NCBI GenBank assembly: GCA_013350335.1
Contig: CM023538.1
Location: 51,349,195 to 51,413,194, forward strand
DNA: 64,000 nucleotides
Direction of reading: 5' to 3'
DNA from: Chimonanthus salicifolius
Taxonomy: Eukaryota > Streptophyta > Magnoliopsida > Laurales > Calycanthaceae
Of this stretch, positions 40,001 to 52,000 are shown one piece after another. Position numbers and translations under genes: made by a program. Numbering within the stretch: the stretch's first letter is position 1; every line of letters starts with the position of its first letter. Below the pieces are notes generated by a model. It was not told the DNA's origin. It saw only the letters and a program-made list of their open reading frames with translations, and did not search any database.

Positions 40001-43000
40001 TTACTCATTTATCCTTCGGTTGAAACCTTGGGGCTAACAATCTCCCCCTTTTTTTATGATGACAAAACATTGTTTAAAAGTATAGAAGATATGCAAATAT
40101 AAGGCTCCCCCTGAATTCAAGTATACATATTTGAGGTTTTTAAATAACCTCTCCCCTTTCTTCAAGAATTCATACATACATTGTTCTCCTCCTTACTTCA
40201 TGCACACAAGTATATTCAACATTTAGTGAGCAAGCATTCTCCACCTAACTTCAAGGATAGGGTGCATACATGAATGAGATTTGTAAATAATCTAGCAATC
40301 ATATCAATATTGAAGCCATACATATATTTCCAAGTCATTAATTAGCATTTGTATTCAAAAGTCTTAAATTATATACATCCCAAAATACATTTCATCAAAA
40401 CATGATGACCTAAGTGTGTATTCATTAAAAATATGTAACTGTTAAGATGTATTTTATTATATTGTTACGGGCACTATAACAAATATCGCCGATATTTTCG
40501 TTTTTACGGCAAAATACAGTTCTGGTGATAAAAACGCAATTGTATTGTGAATCCTATTTTTAACAGGAATTTACTGGTAAAAACACGTTTTAAACGCGGG
40601 AAACCGATAAATTGGTTAAAAAAGCGTTTTTACCGGTTGATTTCTCCTATACGCAAAAAGAGTGGACGTACGGAAACACGGAATGAGGCTCTTGTTCCGT
40701 CTTTGCGCTTTCCTTCACTCGCTCCTTGAAGTGGGACCCAATTTCTAGAGTCAATATGTGAGAGATCATTGAGTGATGAGTTCTTTGGTCATGGATGAAA
40801 TATAGTAGACACACCAAATTACTATTTTAAAGATTTTATTTTTTACATAAAATTTTTATTTAACATTTTTAACCATCCATTTTAAAAATTAAATAGTACC
40901 TATAAATGGAATTCTTACGTAACATCCATTTGAGTTTTTTATCTTGAGTTATTGAAAATGTTCAATGAAATTAATTTTTATTTATCTTACGTATTTGTAA
41001 TTTTGAGAGATTTATTATACAAAATTCTTTATACAACATTTAATTTTTTAAGATTTTATTTAAATAAAGAATCAATTAAATTATTTAAAAAAATATATTA
41101 GTATATACTTTTGAATAAAAACAACAAAATTACTCACAATCTTTTTCTTTTATTTAATGAAAACAATTTACATAGTGTACAGTTAAAAAAATATATGCCA
41201 CATTTTTTTAAAAAAAAATTAGATAAATTTATTATTCAACGAAGAAAATATAATATAAAATTATAAAAAAAATTAAGTTCTCATAGTTATTACACCTTTA
41301 TTCTCTAACAAACAATGATCTAATATGCACATTAATAGGTATTATTACTTTACAAACTTAACCATGAGACCCACATAATAATGAGTTTGTTAGAGAGGTT
41401 TTTTCTTAAATATTTAGTCATAAAAACCGTGTTAATTGTCAGTTATTTCAATAATCATTATAATCATTAATATCATTAATATTGAACTTATGTAGAATTG
41501 TATGATATTTTTTACTCAAGAAATGTTAGATGCAAATTATTTATTTATTATTTTTAAATATTTATATTTTCCGCGATATTTTCCCGTTAAATTTCCGCTA
41601 AAAACCCAAGAATTTGAAAATATCCCATTATTAACAATCGTCATTAATATCCCGAGAACGATATTTGTGACAATGGTAAAGGGTAATTTAGACCTTTTCT
41701 AATTAGGCTCACTAGGGTTATATGTTTTGTATATAAATATCTTTATTGTATTTGCAATATGATCAATCGAATAAGAGAGACTTGACATGGTATCTAAAGC
41801 ACGGTTAGTTGTCCTGACTTGAGTCCTTTGCATCTTCCATCCGTCGCGACCCTTTCCTCTGCCTGCAACAACGTCAGGCCATGTTCTGCAATCGCCCGAC
41901 ATGTGATTGCAGCCAAGAGCATTCCTTTCTTAGATCTTGTTGTTCCCTCTTCTGTCCCAATCAAGATTAGTGGTTGAAATAAATCAAGAAGTATCATCTC
42001 TGCAGCCGAACTACAGTCACAACCTCTTCGTTTGGTGTTGTTTCACTTATCAGAGCCAACTGATTTGCATTCTGCAATTCCATCTCATGCGGAGGCTTCT
42101 CCTTCACCTTCTGGCGATGTGGATCTTGCCACTCTCCGTTATCCTTCACGGATCAGTAAGCCTCTTACTCATTTTGGTTATTCTCCTAGTGATTTTGGTT
42201 ATTCTTGTTATTCTACTTCATTCTCTTCATTTCTAGCTTCCATCCATGCTTTATCTAAACCCGCCTCCTATAAGGAGGCTATTTGTGATCCTCTTTGGCA
42301 ACAGGCTATGGATGAAGAGCTTTCGGCATTGCAAAAGATTAGCACATGGGACTTAGTACCTCTTCCTCCAAACAAACATGCAATTGGTTGCAAATGGGTG
42401 TATAAGATTAAGACCAAGTCTGGTGGCTCCGTGGAGCGATATAAAGCCCAATTAGTTGCTAAGGGTTTTGCACAAGAAAATGGTATTGATTATGAGGAGA
42501 CTTTTACCCCTGTTAGAAAGATGACTTCTGTCGTCCGCACTTTAATTGCAGTTGCATCCGTCCATAAGTGGAGCTTGTCGTAGATGGATGTTAAAAATAC
42601 ATTTCTAAATGGAGATCTCTGTGAAGAAGTTTATATGATTCATTCCCCAGGTGTTCGTCATAATCCTGGGGAAGTATGCAAACTTCGAAAGGCATTATAT
42701 AGTCTTAAACAAGCACCTCATGCTTGGTTTAAAAAGGTCTCCCCAGGGATTAGTTCTCTTGGTTTTCAATCCAGTGCTCATGACTCAGCCCTCTTTGTTT
42801 GTTCCACCTCCGTTGGTCGTATTCACCTGCTTTTGTATGTTGATGATTTGATCTTGACAGGTGATGATCTTGATGGCATTGCACAGTTGAAGGTACAGTT
42901 GCACAAACAATTTGAAATGAAAGACTTGGGGCCCTTATGATACTTTTTTGGGATAGAAGTTGCCTTTCCTCTCAAAGGCCATCTTCTCTCTCAATCTAAG

Positions 43001-46000
43001 TATGCCGCAGATATTATTCGAAAGGCTCGTATTACCAACACCAGACTAGTTGCGACACTTTTAGAGCTTAATGTTCATTACACTTCATCTGATGGTGTGT
43101 CTTTGCCCGACCCTACATTGTATCGCACTAAAGTTGAGACTTTGGTTTATATTACCATCACGCGCCCTGACATTGCATATGAAGTTCATATTGTCAGTCA
43201 GTTTGTCTCTTCACCGGCCACTGTTCATTGGGCCGCTGTTGTTCGTATTTTGCGGTATGGTCGTGGCATTTTATATTAGAGTTTGTTACTTCCCTCTTCA
43301 TCTGCCTTGGAGCTTCGTGGATTCTCTAATGCTAGCTGGGCGGGTGATCCTTCTAACTGCAAATCTACTACCGGCTTTTGAGTCTTTCTAGGTGACTCTC
43401 ATTTCCTGGAGAAGCAAAAAGCAGGATGTTATTGCTCGTTCGTCCGCTGAGGCTGAGTATCGGGCTATGGCATCTACCACTGCTGAGACCGTTTCTCTTC
43501 GTTGTTACTTGTAGAGGAAGTTTCTCTTTCTGCCCCTACTCTCATGTACTGTTATAATAAGAGTGCCATTCAAATTGCACATAACTCAGTTTTTCATGAG
43601 CGCACCAAGCATATTGAGTTGGATTGCCGCTTTGTGAGACATCATCTCCAGCTTGGCACACTTTCTCTCCCTTTTGTCTCTTCAACCATGCAGCTTGCTA
43701 ACTTCTTCACGAAGTCTCACACTGTTACACACTTCCAATTTCTTCTTAGCAAATTCTCGATGTCTAACACTGTAACATCGTGAGTTTAAGGGCGGGTGTT
43801 AAGATGTATTTTATTATATTGTTAAGGGTAGTTTAGACCTTTTCTGATTAGGCTCATTAGGGTTATATGTTTTATATATAAATATCATAATTGTATTTGC
43901 AATATGATTAATCGAATAAGAGAGACTTGACAGCAACATCATCACAACAAAACTAGGTGTGCTTTGTATGAAAATCAAAATAGTGTAGACGATAGATTTT
44001 TTTAGCTTCTCTCCTATTCCTTCTATACTGTCTCTCCTATTTTTCTATTCTCTCCCCTTTTTGGAATCAGCAAAATGAAATGCTACTAAGGGGCAGGAAA
44101 GACTAATGAAGGAGCGGACTGCTCAGATGCAGGAGCAGGTGGAGGTATAGCAGCAGGTGACTCAGAAGGAGGAGCAGATGGTCCTGATGGAGAAGCAGAA
44201 GCAGGTGTAGCAAAGGCAGATGGAGGTGCCTGAGAGGGAGGAGCAGGTACAGCAGAGGCAGATGGAGGTATCCGAGGTGTTACAGGAATGGAGTGGATCC
44301 CTGACCAGTTGTAGCCGTTTGTTTTGGGTACCGGAATGTGGTAGTCATCCCTTTTAGCTTATCTTCAATTGTTTGGAACCTTATGTTCAACATTGCAACC
44401 AATGTTACAAAATTCACCGATATTTTCGTTTTTATAACGAAAATATCGGCAACATAACTTTTGCGCATTAAAAACGCGAGTTTATCGTGTCTGCCATTTT
44501 TAACGGTAAATTCCTATTAAACACATGTTTCTATTGCAAAAAAGGGTAAATTCCCGTTAAAATCATGAGATTTTACTGTTAAAAAACGCTTAGGACAAAT
44601 ACACCTTTTTTATTTCTGAAATATCATTTGTATTTTCAAACTCCGGCCACATTGTTTATTTATTATATTTATTTTTATTATTTTTTAAATATTATATTTT
44701 CCGCGAGATTTTCTCGATAAAAACCCAAGAATTTGAAAATATCCCACTGTTAACAATTGCCATTAATATCCCAAGAACAAGATTTGTGACAATGGTTGCA
44801 ATGGCAGAATCGATCTTTGCGTCCAAAGTGTGCAAACAGAATAGCATGACGTTGCTCAGTTGATTGAGATTAGCATTATGAACATTGATGCAGTCGAGGA
44901 GTTGTTGGTTTGAGATTCCAGTCTCAGCCTATGGACAAGAAGAGGGGCTAGGTGGTATCGATCCTGGGGATTGGGTTGTTGCTTCAGGTGGATGTTCAAG
45001 AGGACAAGAAGACAAATGTTGATCTAGTGAATTGTGTGCCTCAGAATGATCTTGAATCGCAGGTTCTACTTTGGGAACCCAATGGTTGTCTCTAAGTTTG
45101 AATCCCATATGTCTCAGGGTAGCAACATTGAAGTGATCAGCTGTCTTTATCTTCAGGAGGTAGGGGTATTCCTCGTCGGTGAAATAGATGACACAGTAGA
45201 AGGCCGTAGGGAAGACTGCAGGTTTTCTTTTGACGACATGATTTCATGTGCTTCAAGATGATATGGGAGAAGCTGACTTGTTTACCGTTCAAAATGCACC
45301 AAATGAGGAAGACATCAAAGAATGACACATGGTCATGATGCCCATTTCTAGGAAAATGATGTGCAAGAAGATGATGGATGATACGAGCTTCCAGGGTTAG
45401 ATGAGTAAGGTTGTGCATGTTCTCTTCCTTGATATCAGTACGCCCACAAATCTGACTGAGGGCCTCCAAAACATTGAAACCATCCATAACAGGCCAGGTA
45501 TTTGTTTCCAATTTTTCAAATGCAGCTTTGGAAAAATTGAATATATGGTCCAATCTTTCACAGGAAAGAAAAAGGTTGTGTCCTCTGACATGAGATTTGA
45601 TAGAGTTCTCACCAGACTCAGAGAGGTTGGCACAGAATTCCTTAACTAGAGTAGGATATAAAGGATGATTTAGAGCAAACAAGGTGTAATGACCCGACCC
45701 GGGGTAACGGGTAAGTCGTGACGGGTAAAATTAATTTAGAAAATAATTGTAGTTTAAATTGATTTGTTAGTTTAATTTGATAATTTTATTTGGGAAAAAC
45801 ACAATTGAATTTAGGGATTTAATATTAGACCCCGATTTCACACTTTCTCCCCAATAAGAATTTACAAATTTATCCCCTTCGAATTAAATTAAGGGAATGG
45901 GAAATAAATTATCAACTTAGATTTTAATTCCCCTAAGTTAGAATTTCAATTGGAAATATTCAATTAAGAATGTGAAATAATAAATAAATTTCAATTTTAA

Positions 46001-49000
46001 GTATCTAGAATTTAATCGATGATTGACAAAACTAATAAAAGAGAAATAAAGGACAATTTATTAAAATCAATAATTTAAAGGGACCCACCTTCGCTGGTCA
46101 AATTTAATTGTCCAAAATCCTTTCACCGATGAGATTCCTTGTTCAGATTAGATTCTTCTTCTTCCTTGTTCGTTTGGGACTCAAATCCCTACCTAAATGG
46201 AAACTGTCCAAAATCCTTTCACCAATGGGATTTCTTTACCAATAAGACTCTCCTCCCTTTAAGAGACCTACGAACCTTCCCTTCTTTTACCCTTTTCGAA
46301 ACAGCAACCAAATCTCAACGGAATCGCAGCGGAAACCTCAGCGGAAGAAGGGAAAGAAAAACCCCCAATCTCTCTTGAGTTCTTATTCCTCCTCTCCTCT
46401 TTGAAGACCAAGTTTCGGTTCAAGCAGCAGAGTTCGGGACCACCATGTGACTAGCTTTTGTCGTCTTTATTCCCAAATTACAGCAAGTAACAGGTATGTC
46501 CCTCTAATTTCCTCTGTGTTCTTCTTCTCCCGTGGGTTTCTTCTTCCTCTTCTCCCCTTTGTAAATTTCGAGCCAGCCAACCAGCCAATCCTTGTTGGAT
46601 GGTGATGATTTTTCCCTTCTTTATTCAGCTGTAGGATCAAATAAATTGGTGACTCAGATATGCCCCAATACTTGATCCGTGAACAGTACCTGCCCAGTTT
46701 TCTTCCCCAAATGACTAAATGTGGACTGATTTCAGTGTTTGTAGAATTTGCCCCTATTTTGCCAATCGTATTGTGACCCAGATCTGTCCCACCATAGATC
46801 TATTCCTTCTTCCAAACAAATGCATACAAGTAGATGCCCTGTTATTTACATTTACCTGTGTGAATAGACCAAGAAGAGACTAGTCAAACCATTGATGTAG
46901 TTAGTGATATCTGGGACTGATTTTTCAGTCTTCAGATCGCTGATTGTGGGGACTGATTGGGACTTCAAAACACAGCCAAAACTTAAGTGTTTTCCCTTAC
47001 TGCCCTACTAGTTTTAAAACAACCAGGGTGTGATTCTTTCAAACCAGGCCAGATCTTGGTCGTGGGTTTCTTGGACTACTCAATTATTTTTAAACCTCAC
47101 AGATTTGTTTCCTTTTGATTTTTATGAATTTTGTCTGTTTTAAATAATTTAGATGTGCATTTTCCTTAAAGTCTTGCGGAGAACTGATTTGTGTCAAAAC
47201 CATTTAGACGAGGTCAAATATTTAATATTTGACAGTTCTCTATAGCAACCCGTGCTGCAATTTCCTTTGTTTAATACCCAGGCTTTTACAGTTGGGGACT
47301 GATTTCTTACCCCAGATCAGCAAGTTAAAGGGACTGATTTTCAGCCCCAAAAAAACATTAATGTTGAGGACTGGTTGGTCCAGAATTTCACTGAGAACTG
47401 ATCAGTAAAACTGGTCCTCTTTCTACCTAAAACTGGATGCTTAAACCAGTCTTGTTAACGTCCAGCTTGAATCTGAGATAGAAAACCATCTCATACCTAG
47501 CCTCTTAACCTTGTATTTTCAGCATACATAGGTGAGGGCAACACACATCACCCATGGTTAATAATCCTTATACACCGATCTAATCCATGCTATTTAGAAA
47601 TATTTGTTAGAAGAAATATTAAAAGTGATTGGAATCTTTAAAACATATTCGCAGCAAACTTTGGTATTCAAGAGTAATTATCACTTGGAAGCTACGTGGA
47701 CTTCTCATTCACAATACGAAAACTTCTAGGTGAGGGAAACAATTCACTACATACCATGTATTCATATAATCTTCTATTTGTTGTTGTGTAATGAAAAATA
47801 ATGCAATGTTTGTATGTTATGAATATAATTGTTAGATCTAGAAAAGACTGGATGCATGTTAATGATGGTTATAATCCGGTGCTTACTTACAGTAATGTAA
47901 GGGAGATTTTGGCTAAATATTCTATTGGCCGTGAGGAGATCCAGTCCGCCCGGATTGTGAAATCTAACCATTAATGTATTGAAAGATCCAATAATTTTAT
48001 ATTCGTATATTAATGATTAATTGTATGGTATTGTTGAATTTCAATCTTGATGGTACATGTTTGAATGTTGGTCTATTGATTCAAATCATTATGATGCTTG
48101 AATTATTGCTATGTTTATTTCAAGGTATATGCATGCTATAGTAAATGAGATATCGATTATGATGCAATAATCTGCTTAGAATGGAGATCATAATCATATA
48201 AGTATGTCATGATTAATTAAGCATGTTGAATTGGCATTGAGCATAGCATTCTCATATTCATAGCATTGGGTATGAGGGTGCGATCCATGATTGTCACGAA
48301 GACCACGACGGTGGTAGTATTGTTAGCCTCACTTTAAGTGGGAAGACCATTATGGTAGATGAGATGTGATATCCGTGACAAGTCATGAGGGTTGTTATTT
48401 GGTGGTAGGTTGTGTTATCCTCACTTTATGTGAGAAGGCCATTGAGGCGATGTTGTGTTATCCTCGATTCATCGGGAAGACCACCAAATATCAGTAATTG
48501 TAATAATGGGTTGGAATATGGTATTCGGCATTGAGGATTACATTTTGTAAAGGCATGGGCATGTAATAAATTGTTATTCTTACTTATTTGAAATATCATT
48601 GAGGAAGTAGGAATGTCATACACTATATTTGTGTCATTGTTTTCTTCACTGGGCATGGAGCTCATCCCTTACATTGCAGGCAATCCCTTGGACTTGGGTC
48701 TGAACGATAATCACAACTGAGTTTAGAATGCGAGGAGTCGATGAAGAATTCGTAGAAACACTTAGTCAGTGCAGAATTTATTATTTAGATTATAAGTTGG
48801 TTGTTTATTTGAATTGAGACTTTGAGAAAGTTGTTTACTCTTTTATTTTTAATTTGTGAAAACTTAGATAATGAATTCAAGTATGGATTAATTTTGAGAA
48901 CGCTTTAATGTGATTGTTATGGGAATGTGAGTAAGTGATGCGTTTGGGAATCCTTATGTGAGTGATATTTATCCCTTTGAGTTATTTGGGAAACTCAAAT

Positions 49001-52000
49001 GAGATGTTATGTCTTCGAGCAGGTTGTGGGCTTGAAGAATCTTGGTGGCTTGTGAATGTAACTATGTTTGTTTTGAATTTAGCCACAGATTTTTTATGTA
49101 AGACCCGTTTAGAGCAGCAGGTGATGTAATTTTGTACAGTCAGATCACGCCCGTCCAGGTGTTGAAAGGCGGAGCGTGACACAAGGATTCCCAGCCAAGG
49201 TTCTGAAAGTATTTTTTGATTTTAAGGTCATAAGGTCTAAAGAATGATAGGTTGACAATTTTACCATAAACAGTGGCTCATAATGAGAAATCCTCGTCAT
49301 ATAGTTTTGCCGCATCCTCTAAAATGAAGTTTTTGGGGTCATCTTTGTGCTTTGTCCTTCGTTCCTTCTGTAGTGCAGTTCTGGAACGTTTTCTTTTCGT
49401 TTTCGTGCTTGAGGGCCCATCGATTTGGGGATTTGATGCTATTGATGTGAAGGAAGAGGAGTGGAATGTTCTAAATTTTGCCTTTATGAAATCAAAATTA
49501 GAGAGTGAAGGAAATCGAAAGTGATTGGCCAATCACTAATCCCAAATCAACCCAATTTTATGTGTCCCAAAAAACCAATAGAGGGGCCAATGCAATTTCA
49601 CTCACAAGAAAAAAATGGAATAGAATTTTTAAGGATTGGGCGGAATAGTATGAAGTTGTTTCTTCAAGAGTTTTTGCCAAGTGTACTTCATGGGCCTCTT
49701 CTCTTCTGGAATTTAAGAATATATCAATGATATCTTGCGTGCCTGGAAAGAATGCACTGATTGAGCTTAGATCTGTTTAGTGTTGCTACCATCTTTTGGG
49801 TTTCTACGAGGGGGTATTGGGATTGCGGATAATGGTGTTTTCTTTGCTCTTCATGTTTTGCTTTCTATACTTGCACCTCTAGTGCCACCTGATGCGGAGC
49901 GAATCGACATTGATTTATTTTGATTTTATTTTATTTAGTTGTCTTTTGATGTAATTTTCTATTTTTTTTATATGAGGATATTTTGTTTTATTTTACACTT
50001 AGCGGTATTTTCGTCATCTATTGGTGTGTTTATTATAAATACATTATAAGCCTCATTGGGGCAATCAGTTGATGAATGAAATTGAAATTTTCTTCTGCTG
50101 CTAGTGCGAAGAAAATAATTTGGGAGCGATTCCTTTAGCGTGAAGCCTATCATGAAGCCATCCTTCCATCTTCTTCAGGTACTTCTTCTCCTTCTCTCTT
50201 TCCTTTTCCGTTTCTTTCCCTATTGTCATGACCGTTTGAGACCCATCAACTTTTGCCGTTCCCTATCAGATCTGCCCAGATTTGTTCCTCAGCCATTTTC
50301 GCCCCTTTTCTTTAGTCATTAGCCATCGCCCCCCTTCCCAACACCTTTCCAAGCCTTCACCCCACGTCTATACCCCTCCCTGAATTTCACCAGTGACCCA
50401 AAACCCATCCCTGGGTTTCGTTCCTTGCCCAAACCACTCCCTCCACTTTCGCCCTTCTCTAAAACCCATCCTACCATTTTCGTACAGCCCTAAACCCCTT
50501 CCTATTGCCATCTTCAACTCTCTTGAACCCTTCCATTGGCTGCTACCATCCCCTCTAACCCCTTTCTGCTTGTCGTTCCCTTCTCCTGCTTCACTTGTTG
50601 TCGCCAACCCCTACAGAGCCCTTCACAGTGTGCCGCGACTCCATATTCCCCTCTCTTTGCTGCTGCGAACCCCATATCCCTCCACCACCTTCCCGCCACC
50701 CTCTTTTAGTACCCTCCGTGTTTCCGTCCCTCCTTTCCTTGCCATTCGCAGACCCTCATTATTCAATTTGTATCCGCTCCTTTAGTTATTTCAATAAACC
50801 ATGCCTAAGTCCTCATTTAATAACCCAAGTACCCTTTAGCCTTCCCTCCTTAAATTACCATCACTGTCATTCAACCACCATTTACTCATTTATTCATATT
50901 AAACACATTATATTCGTAAAATCTGCATGATTATGTGTGGTGATTTTATATTTATTAATTGCATATATTAATTTGAATTTAATTTCAGCCCATATTAGTC
51001 TTAGGGTTCATTATTTTCATCCCATTTTAATCTTTAGGGAACCAAATTTAGGCATATTTAGGGTTACCCTATCCCTTGTCCTGCATCACCACCTTTTATT
51101 TTAATATACTAACGATTCAAAAAAAAAAAAAAATAACAAAGGCCCTAATCTCGTCAACAATTCGCTACGGAATAAAATTTGACATAGGTTTTGTTTCAAT
51201 TTAAATTCACACAAAATTAATTGTGCTTTAATTAATTTCAAATTCCAACACAAATTCAAAATTAAAATGATAAAATAGAACATTGAAAGTAAGAATTAAT
51301 TACAAACAAAATTAATTTGCTGAAATTAAATCAAAAGAAAACTCATCAAGATCAGAGAGGAACCAAGCTCAAGCTTTTAATTTTATTGCATTCAAATTGT
51401 GTGTACAAAATGCATGGCCGATCACTCAATTTATACTAGAGTGTGGGCTGGAAGAGTAAGGAAATTACAATCCAAAACAAGGGAAATTCGTCCATTGCAT
51501 GTTGCTCCGTCATCTAAACATGAAATTCTAGGTCTAGATCCCTTAGAATAGGATCATGGACACCTAGTCTCATCCATTCACACGCCATTGCAATTTAGAA
51601 CCATAATTTTTCTAAGTTTCTATGTCCACAATCCACATGATGCCATGTGTCCTTATTACATGCTAAATATAAGAACATGATAAATTACAAAAAAAATCCA
51701 ATCCCCAAGGATGCATACGCCCATACTTGCTAGAAATTGGAGCAAATTTTGTAGAAACAAAAGCCGCCTCAAGAGATTTCATTCCTTCATTCCCAAAGCT
51801 TCCCAATTCGTTGCAAATAGTTGGTAGGATATTCCATGCGTCCAAGGACTTCCCAATTAGGAGAAGATTCTTGACAACAAAATTTGAGAAGACATGACAC
51901 AAGATAAGGCATGCCATGTTGAATTCCCATCACTCCACTTTGTGACTAGCAAATGGGCCACTTTGTTGGATTGGATTGGGTCAATTTTTATGTATTTGGA

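Larger units (their letters stand above)
40440..43932 (+). mobile_element. Ty1/copia retrotransposon, internally deleted
   Basis: 136-bp LTRs starting TGTTAAGATG and ending GACTTGACA. The 3' LTR is 43797-43932. The 5' LTR is split into 40440-40471 and 41684-41787 by a nested DNA element; removing that and one target copy gives again 136 bp. PBS TGGTATCTAAAGC at 41788-41800; purine tract AAGGGCGGG before the 3' LTR. Flanks GTAAC (40435-40439) and GCAAC (43933-43937) form a 5-bp target duplication with one change. Only RT and RNase H remain; gag, protease and integrase are missing. Confidence 0.93.
44100..49532 (-). pseudogene. Plant transposon ORF of the 'putative plant transposon protein' type (Transposase_32-like), interrupted twice
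   Basis: Three minus-strand blocks. Block 1 (49532-49187) begins MANHFRFPSLSNFDF, contains a basic KTKRKRSR stretch and ILEDAAKLYDEDFSL, then a TGA. Block 2 (45684-44803) gives FALNHPLYPTLVKEFCANLS, CERLDHIFNFS, LTLEARIIHHLLAHHF, DVFLIWCILNGKQVSFSHII and KKTCSLPYGLLLCHLF. Block 3 (44391-44100) gives LNIRFQTIEDKLKGM and a Pro/Ala/Ser-rich tail. YP.LV.EF.ANL, …LLHH.. and …LPYG.LL… are the words of that plant family, whose biochemical role is unknown to me. A 3.5-kb element splits blocks 1 and 2, the 395-bp element splits 2 and 3; a 1-base frameshift lies near 45137. Confidence 0.75.

Noticed and set aside
40472..41675. CACTA-type (En/Spm) transposon, because the left end begins CACTA
   Set aside because: The right end does not finish in TAGTG, and the target duplication is 8 bp rather than 3 bp.
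44100..44280. Minisatellite of GGAGCAGATGG-like words
   Set aside because: On the minus strand it reads as the Pro/Ala/Ser-rich tail of the interrupted transposon ORF, which explains the repetition.
48300..48495. CRISPR-like spaced repeats
   Set aside because: The three hairpin-like units are diverged and unevenly spaced in a plant transposon; nothing supports a CRISPR array.
50393..50930. Proline/serine/leucine-rich frames on the plus strand and glycine-rich ones opposite
   Set aside because: They are products of the pyrimidine-rich stretch in the solo LTR, with no domain similarity.
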